NCBI RefSeq assembly: GCF_937616625.2
Contig: NC_065573.1
Coordinates: 3,859,001-3,923,000 of the forward strand
Reading direction: 5' to 3'
Source: Mercurialis annua
Taxonomy: Eukaryota > Streptophyta > Magnoliopsida > Malpighiales > Euphorbiaceae
DNA: 64,000 nt
In this document: positions 44,801-57,200 of the stretch, one piece after another
Position numbering within the stretch: the stretch's first letter is position 1
Layout: every line of letters begins with the position of its first letter
Position numbers and translations under genes: made by a program
Notes under the pieces: generated by a model
The model's database searches: none
What the model was told of the DNA's origin: nothing
Seen by the model: only the letters and a program-made list of their open reading frames with translations

Positions 44801-47800
44801 CAAACTTTACACCTTTTTAGCAATTTTAGCCAAACGTTTACAAACGTTACAAACAAAATTACGAATCAAATCCAAATGTTTCTTTTTTTTAGCAATTTAA
44901 GCCAAACGTTTAGAAATGTTACGAAACAAAACCAAACATTTCCCCTTTTTAGCAATGTAAGCCAAACTTTTACAAACGTTACGAAACAAATCCAAACATT
45001 TCACCTTTAGAGCGATTTAAGTCAAATGTTTACAAATGCTACGTTACAAATCCAAAGGTTTCACCTTTTTAGCAATTTATGCCAAATGTTTACAAACGTT
45101 ACGAAACAAATCCAAACGTTTCACCTTTTTAGCGATTGAAGCCAAGCGTTTCACCTTTTTAGCGATTTAAGTCAAATGTTTACAAACGTCACGAAACAAA
45201 TCAAAATGTTTCACATTTTTAGCTCTTTAAGCCAAACATTTAGAAACTTTACGAAACAAATCCAAGCGTTTCATCTTTATAGAAATATAAGTCGAACGTT
45301 TACAAACGTTACGAAACAAATCCAAACGTTTCACTTTTTAGCGATATAAGTCAAATGTTTACAAATGTTACGAAACAAATCCAACAGTTTCCCCATTTTA
45401 GCGATTTATGCCAAACGTTAATAAACAATCCAAACGTTTCACCTTTTTAGCGATTTAAACCTAACGTTTACAAACGATAAAAAAAATCCAAATGTTTCCC
45501 CTTTTTGGCGATTTAAGCCAAACGTTTACAAACGTTACAAAACAAATCCAAATGTTTCAGATTTTTAGGGATTTAATCCAAACGTTTACAAACTCTACAA
45601 AACAAATCCAAACGTTTCTCCTTTTTAGTGATTTAAGCCAAACGTTAAATATGTTACGAAACAAAACAAAATGTTTCACCATTTTAGTGATCTAAGCCAA
45701 ACGTTTACAAACGTTATAAAATAAAACCAACCGTTTACAAACGTTACGAAACAAATCTAAGCGTTTCACCCTTTTATCGATTTAAGCCAAAAGTTTACAA
45801 ACGTTTCGAAGCAAATCCAAATGTTTTACCTTTTTAGCAATTTAAGCCAAACGTTTACAAATGCTACAAAACAAATCTAAACGTTTCACATTTTAAGCGA
45901 TTTAAGCGAAACGTTTACAAACGTTAGAAAACAAATCCAAACGTTTCACCGTTTAAGTGATTTAAGCCAAACTTTTACAAATGTTACGAAACAAATCCAA
46001 ACGTTTAACCTATTTAGCGATATAAGCCAAACGTTTACAAATGCTACGAAACAAATCCAAACGTTTCACCTTTTTAACGATTTAAGCCGAACGATTACAA
46101 ATGTTACAAAACAAAACGAAACATTTGTTTTTTTTTGTTACGTTTGTAAACGTTTGACTTAAATCTCTAATAATGTGAAACATTTGGATTTATTTGTAAC
46201 GTTTGCAAACGTTTAACTTAAATTTCTAAAACGGTGAAACGTTTGTATTTGTTTCGTAACGTTTGAAACGTTTGGATTTGTTTCGTAATGTTTGTAAACG
46301 TTTGATTCAAAATTGCTAAAAAAGTGAAACGTTTGAATTTGTTTCATAAAGTTTGTAAATGTTTGGGGTAAATCGCGAAAAAGGTGAAACGTTTGGATTT
46401 CTTTTGCAAGGTTTGTAAACTTTTGGCTTCAATCGCTAAAAAGGTGAAACGTTTGGTTTTGTTTCGTAACGTTTGTAAACGTTTGGCTTAAATCACTAAA
46501 AAGGTGAAACGTTTGAATTTGTTTTGAAACATTTGTAAACGTTTGGTTCAATCGCTAAAAAGGTGAAACATTTGGTTTTGTTTCGTAAAGTTTGTAAACG
46601 TTTGGCTTAAATCGCTAAAAAGGGGAAACAATTGGATTTGTTTTGTAATGTTTGTAAACGTTTGGCTTAAATCGCGAAAAAGGATAAACATTTGGTTTTT
46701 TTTGTAACGTTTGTAAACGTTTGGCCTAAATCGCTAAATAGGGGAAACGTTTGGATTTGTTTCGTAACATTTATAAACGTTTGGCTTAAATTGCTAAAAA
46801 CGTGAAACACTTGGATTAGTTTCATAACGTTTGGACACGTTTGGTTTTGTTTCGTAATGTTTGTAAATGTTTGGCTGAAATCGCTAAAAAGGAGAAACGT
46901 TTGGATTTGTTTAGTAATGTTTGTACACGTGTTTGGCTTCAATCGCTAAAAAGGTGAAACGCTTGGCTTCAATCGCTAAAAAGGTGAAACGTTGGAATTT
47001 GTTCATAACTTTTGTAAACCTTTGTCTTAAACTGCTAAAAAGGGGAAACGTTTAGATTTGTAACGTAACGTTTGTAACCGTTTGGCTTAAATCGATATAA
47101 AGGTGAAACATTTGGATTTGTTTCGTAACGTTTGTAAACGTTTGGTTTAAATCGCTGAAAGGGGGAAATGTTTGGATTTATTTCGTAACGTTTGTAAACG
47201 TTTGGCTTAACTTGCTAAAAACGTGAAACGTTTGGATTTGTTTCGTAATTTTATTTCGTAACGTTTGTACACGTTTGGCTTAGATCGCTAAAAAGGTGAA
47301 ACGTTTGGATTTGTTTCGTAGCGTTTACAGATGTTATTAAACAAATCCAAATGTTTAAAACGTTACGAAACAAATTCAAACGTTTCACCTTTTTAGCGAT
47401 TTAAGCCAAACTTTACGAAATAAAACCAAACGTTTACAAAGGTTATGAAACAAAACCAAACGTTTCACCTTTTTCGCGATTTAAGCCAAACATTTACAAA
47501 CGTTACAGAACAAAATCAAACGTTTCACATTTTTAGCAATTTAAGGCAAACATTTACAAACGTTATGGAACAAAAACAAACGTTTCAAACGTTACGAAAC
47601 AAATCCAAACGTTTCACCTTTTTAGCGATTTAAGCCAAACATTTACAAACGTCATGAAACAAAATCAAACGTTTACAAACGTTACGAAACAGAACCAAAC
47701 GTTACGAAAAAAATCCAAATGTTTCACTTTTATAGCGATTGAAGCCAAACGTTTACAAACGTTACAAAACAAATCCAAGCGTTTCACCTTTTTAGCAGTT

Positions 47801-50800
47801 TAAGCCAAACGTTTACACACGTTACGAAATAAATCCAAACGTTTCACCTTTTTAGCAATTTAATCCAAACGTTTACAAACGTTACGAAAAAAATCCATAA
47901 GAAACAAATCCAAACGTTTCACATTTTTAGCGATTTAAGCCAAATGTTTACAAACGTTACGAAACAAATCCAAACGTTTCACCTTTAATCCAAACGTTTA
48001 TAAATGTTACGAAACAAGTCCAAACGTTTCCCCAATTTAGAGATGTAAACCAAACGTTTAAAGCGTTAATAAACAAATCCAAATGATTTAAGCCAAATGT
48101 TTACAAAGTTACAAAACAAATCCAAAAGTGTACAAAGTTAGAACGTTTGGATTTGTTTCGTTACGTTTGTAAACGTTTGGCTCAAATCGCTAAAAGGGTG
48201 AAACGTTTGTAAACGTTTGCCTTTCCCCATTTTAGCAATTTCAGCCAAACGTTTACAAACGTTTAAACAAATCCAAATGTTTCACATTTTTAGCGATTTA
48301 AGACAAACGTTTACAAACATTGCGAAACAAATCCAAGTGTTTCACCTTTTTAGTAATTTAAGCCAAACGTTTACAAACGCTCAGAAACAAATCCAAGTGT
48401 TTCACCTTTTTAGTGATTTAAGTCGAACGTTTACAAACGCAGTGAAAGAAATCCAAGTGTTTCACCTTTTTAGTGATTTTGGCTTAAATCGCTAAAAAGG
48501 TGAAACGTTTGGTTTCGTTTCATAACGTTTGCAAACGTTCGGCTTAAATCGCTAAAAATGTGAAATGTTTGGTTTTGTTTCATAACCTTTGTAAATGTTT
48601 GGCTTAAATTGCTAAAAAGGTGAAACGTTTGGATTTGTTTTGTAAATGTTTATAAACGTATTGTTTAAATTGCTAAAAAGGTGAAACGCTTGGATTTGTT
48701 TCACTGCGTTTGTAAATGTTTGGCTTTGTTTTATAACGTTTGTAAACGTTTGGCTTAAATCGCTAAAACGATGAAAGGATTGGTTTTGTTTCGCAACGTT
48801 TTAAACGTTTGGATTTGTTTCGTAATGTTTGTAAACATTTGTCTTAAATCGCTAAAAAGGTGAAACATTTGGATTTGTTTCGTAACGTTTTAAACGTTTG
48901 GCTTAAATCGCTAAAATGGGGAAACATTTGTATTTTTTTCGTAACCTTACGAAACAAATCTAAACGTTTCACATTTTTTGTGATTTAAGCCAAACGTTTC
49001 AAAACTTTACGAAACAAATGCAAACATTTCCCCATTCTAGCTATTTAAGCCAAAACTTTACAAATGTTACGAAACAAATCCAAGCGTTTCAACTTTTTAG
49101 CAATTTAAGCCAAACGTTTACAAACTTTAGAAAACAAAACCAAATGTTTCCCCATTTTAGCCATTTATGCCAAACGTTTGCAAACGTTACCATTAAATTG
49201 CTAAAATGGTGAAACGTTTGGATTGGTTTTATAACGTTTATAAACGTTTGGCTTAAATCGCTAAAAAGGTGAAACGTTTCGTTTTGTTTTGTATCGTTTG
49301 TAAACATTTGGCTTAAATTGCAAAAAAGGTGAAACGCTTGGATTTGTTTTGTAACATTTATAAACATTTGGCTTAAATCGCTAAAATTGGGAAATATTTG
49401 GTTTTGTTTTGTAACATTTGTATACGTTTTGCATAAATTACTAAAAAGGTAAAACATTTGAATTTGTTTCGTATCGTTTATAAACGTTTGGTTTTGTTTC
49501 GTAACGTTCGTAAACGTTTGGCTTCAATCGCTATAAAGGTAAAATGTTTGGATTTGTTTCGTAACGTTTCTAAACGTGGCTTAAATTGCTAAAAAGGTGA
49601 AACGCTTGGATTTGTTTCGTAGCGTTTAAAAATTTTTGGCTTAAATTGCTAAAAAAGTGAAACATTTGGATTTATTTCGTAACGTTTTAAACATTTTGTT
49701 TTGTTTCGTAACGTTTTTAAACGTTTGACTTCAACTGCTAAAAAGGTGAAACCTTTGAATTTGTTTTGTAACGTTTGTAAACGTTTGGCTTAAATTTCAA
49801 AAAAGGAGAAACGTTTTGATTTGTTTCGTAATGTTTGTAAATGTTTGGCTAAAATTGCTAAAAAGGTGAAACGTTTGGTTTTGTTTCATTATGTTTGTAA
49901 ACGTTTGGCTTCAATCAATAAAAAGGGGACACGTTTGGATTTGTTTCGTAACATTTGTAAACGTTTGGCTTAAATTTATGAAAAGGTGAAACGCTGGGAT
50001 TTGTTTTATAACGTTTATAAACATTTAGCTTAAATCGCTAAAAAAGTGAAACGTTTGGATTTGTTTTGTAACGTTTTAAACGTTAGGTTTTGTTTCGTAA
50101 CGTTTGTAAATGTTTGGCTTAAATTGCTAAAAAGGAAAACTGCTTGGATTTGTTTCGTTACGTTTGTAAATGTTTGGCTTAAATTGCTAAAAAGGTGAAA
50201 CATTTGGATTGGTTTCATAACGTTTGTAAACATTTGGCTTAAATCGCTAAAAAAGTGAAACGTTTGGATTTGTTTGTAATGTTTGTAAACTTTTAGCTTA
50301 AATCGCTAAAATGGGAAAACATTTGAATTTGTTTCGTAACGTTTGTAAACGTTTGGCTTAAATAGCTAAAAAGGTGAAACGTTTGGATTTGTTTCGTAAC
50401 GTTTGTAAACGTTTGGCTTGAATCGCTAAAATGGGAAAACGCTTGGATTTGTTTCGTAACGTTTGTAAGCGTTTGGCTTAAATCGCTAAAAAGATGAAAC
50501 ATTTAAATTTGTTTCATAATGTTTACAAACGTTTGGCTTAAATCGCTAGAAAGGTGAAATGTTTGGTTTTGTTTCGTAATATTTACAAACGCTTGGCTTG
50601 AATCGCAAAAAATGTGAAACGCTTGGATTTGTTTCGTAATATTTGTAAACGTTTGGCTTAAATTGATAAAAAGTTGAAATGCTTGGATTTGTTTCGTAAC
50701 GTTTGTACACGTTTGAATTAAAGCGCTAAAATGGGGAAACTTTTGGATTTGTTTCATAACGTTTGTAAAAGTTTCGCTTAAATCGCTAAAAAGGTGAAAC

Positions 50801-52863
50801 GTTTGGATTTGTTTCGTAATGTTTGTAAACGTTTGGCTTAAATTGCTAAAAAGATGAAACGTTTTGATTTGTTTCGTGACGTTTGTGAACGTTTGACTTA
50901 ACTCGCTAAAAAGGGGAAACGCTTGGATTTGTTTCGTAATGTTTGTAAACGTTTGGATTATATCGCTAAAATGGGGAAACGTTTAAATTTGTTTCGTAAC
51001 GTTTAGAAACGTTCGGCTTAAATTGCTAAAAAGTTGAAATGTTTGGTTTTGTTTTGTAACATTTGTAAATGTTTGGCTTAAATTGCTAAAAAGGTAAAAT
51101 GCTTGGATTTGTTCCGTAACGTTTTAAAAGTTTGGCTTAAATTCTAAAATGGATAAACATTTGGATTTGTTTTGTAACATTTATAAACGTTTGGCTTAAA
51201 TCGCTGAAAAGGTGAGACGTTTGTTTTTGTTTCGTAACGTTTGTAAATGTTTGGCTTAAATCGCCAAAAAGTTGAAAGGTTTGGATTTGTTTCATAACGT
51301 TTATAAACATTTGGTTTTCTTTCATAATGTTCGGAAACGTTTGGCTTCAATCGCTAAAAAGGTGAAACATTTGGATTTGTTTCGTAAGGTTTGAAAAAGT
51401 TTAGCTTAAGTTGCTAAAAAGGTGAAACGCTTGGATTTGTTTCGTAATGTTTGTAAACGTTTGCCTTGAATCACTAAAAAAGTGAAACGTTTGGATTTGT
51501 TTCGTAGTGTTTTAAACGTTTGTAAACGTTTGACTTCAATCGCTAAAAAGAAGAAATGTGTGGATTTGTTTCGTATCGTTTGGCTTAAATCGCCAAAAAG
51601 AGGAAACGTTTGGATTTTTTTTATAAAGTTTGTAAACGTTTGGCTTAAATTTCTAAATAGGTGACACGTTTGTATTTGTTTCGTAACGTTTGTAAACGTT
51701 TGGCTTAAATTGCTAAAAAGGTGAAACCTTTGGTTTTGCTTCTTAACGTTTGTAAACGTTTGGTTTCAATCGATAAAAAGGTAAATCGTTTGGATTTGTT
51801 TCGTAACGTTTTTAAACGTTTGGATAAAATTGCTAAAAAGGTTAAACACTTGGATTAGTTTCGTAAAGTTTGTAAACGTTTGGCTTAAATCGCTAAAAAA
51901 AAGTGAAACGTTGGGATTTGTTTCGTAATGTTTTAAACGTTAGGTTTTGTTTCGTAACGTTTGTAAACGTTTGACTTAAATTACTAAAAAGGTAAAACGC
52001 TTGGATTTGTTTCGTAACGTTTGTGTTTGGCTTAAATTGTTAAAAAGGTGAAACGTTTGGATTTGTTTCGTAACGTTTGTAAGCGTTTACTTAAATTTCT
52101 AAAAAGGTGACACGATTGGATTTGTTTTTTGAAGTTTTTAACGTTTGGATTTGTTTTGTAACGTTTTAAACGTTTGGTTTTGTTTCGTAACGTTTGTAAA
52201 CTTTTGGTTTAAATCGCTAAAAAGGTAAAACGTTTGGATTTGTTTCGTAACATTTGTAGACGTTTGGTTTTTTTTTTTTGTAACTTTTGTATATGTTTGG
52301 ATTAAATCGCTAAAAAAGTGAAACGTTTGGATTTGTTTCGTAACGTTTGTAAACATTTGGCTTAAATCGCTAAAAAAAGGTGAAACGTTTGGATTTGTTT
52401 CGTAACGTTTATAAACGTTTGGTTTAAATTACAAAAAAGGGGAAACCTTTGGTTTTGTTTCGTAACGTTTGTAAACATTTTGCTTAAATTGCTAAAAAGG
52501 TGAAACATTTGTTTTTTTTTTCATAACGTTTGTAAACGTTTGGCTTACATTTTTAGCGATTTAAGCCAAGCGTTTAAAACGTTGCATCTTTTTAGCGATT
52601 TAAGCCAAACGTTTATAAACGTTATGAAATCCAAACGTTTCACATTTTCAGCGATTTAAACCAAACATTTACAAACGTTACGAAATAAAATCAAACATTT
52701 AAAACATTACGAAACAAATCCAAACGTTTCAAAATTTTAGCGATTTAAGCCAAACCTTTACAAATGTTACGAAACAAAACCAAACGTTTCTTCTTGTTAG
52801 CGATTGAAGCCAAACGCTTGAATTTAAAAAGTTTGAAACGCTTGGATTTATTTCGTAACGTTT

Positions 52864-54297
52864 TGTCACGGCCCGAAATCTCGAGTCGAGACCGGCGCTA
52901 GTGAATGGGAGTGGTTGCTCCAAAACCCGTAGCAAGCCTGAAAAACACTATAAATTTTTTCACAGAAATCTAATCATTTTCGATCATTTTAAAAACTCTG
53001 CTTAAATGTTCAGGTGTAAATAAAACATTTATTAAATAACTAATGGGATAAAAGAAGACTGGACTAAAATACTACGGATAACTACTACTGTAGCGCTACT
53101 GAACAAAATAGCACAGTTTAAACGGGGAGACTTCGACAAGCAAACAAAGTGAAGTCTCGTCCAAAAAGACAGGTAACGAATCTGAAAATTAATTCCACAA
53201 CGTGGGTCATATATGGTGGTGAGTTCATCCCGTTACAATTAAATATTACATAAAGTTAAAAACATTTTATATTGAAAATAACTATGTCTTTTCGAAAACC
53301 TTTGAAAACATTTTAAAGACAGTTGAAGATTGAACTCGTACATAACTTATTTCGACAAGACATTCAATATCATTAAAAGCCAACCATGCACATTAACCTT
53401 AAAATTAAACCACATTTCTTAAATTTGTCCATCTACATTGATGGTAAAATTAACCAATATAACATACATATATTATCTTATGGAACCAATAGCAAAGCTA
53501 ACCGATCAACCATATCAACAACATACATAAATCTTAAGGGACCGATAGCACAGCCAACTGATCAACCTTATCTACAACAAACATAAATTTTACGGACCGA
53601 TAGCACAGCAAACCGATCAACCATATCCACAACATACATAAATCTTAAGGGACCGATAGCACAGCCAACCGATCAACTTTATTCACAACAAACATAAATT
53701 TTATGGGACCGCTAGCACAGCGAACTGATCAACCATATCCATACATAAATCTTAAGGGACTAATAGCACAACCAACCAATCAACCTTATTCACAACAAAC
53801 ATAAATTTTATGTGACCGATAGCAAAACCAACCGATCAACCATATTCACCAAAATACACACATAATACTATGAGATCGATAGCAAAGACTACCGATCAAC
53901 CATATTCACTTGAGACAAATAGCACAGCCAACCGATCTAACATACACACATTATTATGGGGCCGATAGCACAGCCAACGAATGTAACTTATTCGCGTTGT
54001 TCTACTCGCTTTCTAACAATTGCTACACATAATGCATTTAGATCTACCAATATTATGGATTCATGTATATTAACAATCAACATATCCAAACAAAACAATT
54101 GCAGAACAGTTTTCCAAACAATACATATACTTTTGTATATTCAAAATATGTATACTTATAATATATATACAACTAAAGCATGTAGGTACATAACACTGCA
54201 ATACACAAATAGCATATTAAAATAATTGACAAATACTGAAATGTAAAAACATGTACTCACAGAAACCGTTTAATCACGGTATTACTCCGTCAATGCT
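52864..54297 (-). repeat. LTR fragment E within the satellite
   Basis: It begins at 52864 with TGTCACGGCCCG, the complement of an LTR end, followed by text much like other LTRs here (accggcgctag, acccgtagcaagcctg). It lacks the TGTAATA terminus; the right side passes into satellite near 54298. It is thus the U5-side 1.4 kb of an LTR. It carries a 56-bp tandem repeat. I could not find the conserved hairpin in it. Confidence 0.75.
53482..53983. repeat. 56-bp tandem repeat inside LTR fragment E (about 9-10 units)
   Basis: Units begin with ggaccgatagcacagccaac and continue with cgatcaacc and an AT-rich tail. Alternate units carry catatc...acatacataaatcttaag and cttattc...aacataaattttatg, so the true period over the first six units is a pair of about 110 bp. 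The last units are irregular. Confidence 0.85.
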
Positions 54298-57200
54298 CCT
54301 TTTTGGCGATTGAAGCCAAACATTTACAAACGTTATGAAACAAATCCAAACGTTTCACCTTTTTAGCGATTTAACCCAAACATTTGTAGCGATTTAAGCG
54401 AAACGTTTACAAACATTACGAAACAAATCCAAGCGTTTCACCTTTTTAGCGATTGAAGCCAAACTTATACAAACGATATGAAATAAAACAAACGTTTCAA
54501 ACAATTATGAAACAAATCCAAACATTACACATTTTTCGCAATTTAAGCCAAACATTTACAAACGTTACGAAACAAAGCCGTTTACAAACGTTATGAAACA
54601 AATCCAAGCGTTTCACCATTTTAGCAATTTAAGCCAAATATTTATAAACGTTACGAAACAAATCCAAACGTTTCCCCATTGTAGCGATTTATGCCAACCG
54701 TTTAAAACGTTACGAAAAGAATCGAAAACTTTCCCCTTTTTAGAAATTTAAGCCAAACGTTTACAAACGTTACGAAAAAAATCAAAACGTTTCGCCTTTT
54801 CAGTAATAGAAGCCAAACGTTTACAAACATTACGAAACATATCCAAGCGTTTCCCCATTTTAGCAAATTAAGCCAATCGTTTACAAACATTACGAAACAA
54901 ATCCAAGCGTTTCACCTTTTTAGCAATTTAAGCCAAACGTTTACAAAAATTACGAAACAAATTCAAACGTTTCACCTTTTTAGCAATTGACGCCAAACGT
55001 TTACAAACGTAACGAAACAAAGCCAAACGTTTACAATCGTTACGAAACAAATCCAAGCGTTTTACCTTTTTAGCAATTTAAGCCAAACGTTTACAAACGC
55101 TACGAAACAAATCCAAACGTTTCGCCTTCTTAGTGATTTAAGCCAAACGTTTACAAATTTTTAGTGATTGAAGCCAAATGTTTACAAACGATACGAAACA
55201 AATCCAAACGTTTCCACATTTTAGCGATTTAAGCCAAATGTTTACAAACGTTACAAAACATATCCAAACGTTTCACCTTTTTAACAATTTAAGCCAAACG
55301 TTTACAAACGTTAAGAAAGAAAACCAAACGTTTAAAACGTCACGAAAAAATCCAAACGTTTCACATTTTTATCGATTTAAGCCAAACGTTTACAAACGTT
55401 ACGGAACAAAACCAAACGTTTCACATTTTTAACGGTTTGATCAAGACGTTTACAAACGTTACGTAACAAATCACAGTGTTTTACCTTTTTAGCGATTTAA
55501 GCCAAATTTTAACAAAAGTTACGAAACAAATCCAAGCGTTTCACCTTTTTAGTAATTTGATCCAAACGTTTACAAACATTACAAATGAAATCCAAGGTTT
55601 CACCTTTTTAGCAACTTAAGCCAAACATTTACAAACGTTATGAAACAAATCCGAACGTTTCACCTTTTTAGCGATTTAAGCAACACGTTTACAAATGTTA
55701 TCAAACAAATCCAAACATTTCACCTTTTAAGCGATTTAAGCCAAACATTTACAAAGGTTATGAAACAAATCCAAATGTTTCACCTTTTTAGCAATTTGAG
55801 CCAAACGTTTACAAACGTTACGAAACAAATCGAAGTGTTTCACATTTTTAGAAATTTAAGCCAAACGTTTACAAAAGTTATGAAAAAAATCCAAGCGTTT
55901 CACCTTATTAGCTATTTGAGCCAAACGTTTACAACCGTTACGAAACAAATCAAAACGTTTCACCTTTTTAGTAATTTAAGCCAAACGTTTACAAATGTTG
56001 CGAAACAAATTCAAACGTTTAACCTCTTTAGCGATTTCAGCAAAACGTTTACAAACGTTATAAAAAAAATCCAAATGTTTCACCTTTTTATCAATTTAAG
56101 CCAAACATTTATAAATGTTTCGAAACAAATTCAAACGTTTTGCCTTTTTAGCAATATAACCCAAACGTTTACAAACGTTACGAAACAAATCCAAACGTTT
56201 TCCCTTTTTTATCGATTTAAGCCAAATGTTTACAAACATTTTGAAACAAAACAAAACGTTTAAAACGTTACGAAACAAATCCAAACGTTTCACATTTTTA
56301 GCGATTTAAGCCAAACCCTAACAAACGTTACGAAACAAAACCAAGTGTTTCACCTTTTTAGTAATTTAAGCCAAACGTTTACAAACGTTACGAAACAAAT
56401 CAAAGCATTTCACCTTTTTAGCAATTTACGCCAAACGTTCACAAACGTTCCGAAACAAATCCAAGCGTTTCGCCTTTTTAGTAATCTAAGCCAAACGTTT
56501 GCAAACGTTACGAAACAAATCCAAGCGTTTCACCTTTTTAGCAATTTAAGCCAAACGTTTACAAACGTTATGAAAAAAATCCAAACGTTTCACCTTTTTA
56601 CCGATTTAAGCCGAACGTTCACAAACGATACGAAAAAAAAACAAACATTTCACCTTTTTAGTAATTTAAGCCAAACGTTTACAAACATTACGAAACAAAT
56701 CCAAACGTTTCCACATTTAAGCGATTTAAGCCAAACGTTTAAAACATTATGAAACAAATCCAAAACATTTATCTTTTCAGCGATTTATGCCAAACGTTTA
56801 CAAACGTTATGAAACAAATCCAAACGTTTCACCTTTTTAGCGATTGAAGCCAAATGTTTACAAACGTTACGAAACAAATCGAAACGTTTCCCCTTTTAGC
56901 GTTTTAAGCCAAACATTTAAAAACGTTGCGAAACAAATCCAAACGTCACACATTTTTAAAAATTTAAGCCAAACGTTTACAAACGTTACGAAACAAAGCC
57001 GTTTACAAACGTTATGAAACAAATCCAAGCGTTTCACCGTTTTAGCAATTTAGGCCAAAAATTAACAAACTTTACGAAAGAAATCATTTGTTTCGCCAAT
57101 TTAGCAATTTAAGCCAAACGTTACGAAACAAATGAAAATGTTTCACCTTTTTAGCGATTGAAGCCAAACGTTTACAAATGTTAAGAAAACAATCCAAATG

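Larger units (their letters stand above)
32707..52863. repeat. 60-bp satellite array, left block (about 20 kb)
   Basis: The monomer, read in the orientation of 32707-35680, is GTTTGTAAACGTTTGGCTTA then AATCGCTAAAAAGGTGAAAC then GTTTGGATTTGTTTCGTAAC. Copies differ by roughly 10-25 percent. The array changes orientation near 35679, 46125, 47335, 48138, 48222, 48477, 48948, 49192, 52548 and 52820, besides short foldbacks inside a higher-order repeat. Because 60 is a multiple of three, many false ORFs with a 20-residue period appear. I do not recognise the family. Confidence 0.95.

Noticed and set aside
53386..54225. ORFs in LTR fragment E as small genes
   Set aside because: They are made by the 56-bp tandem repeat and AT-rich flank, without domain signs.
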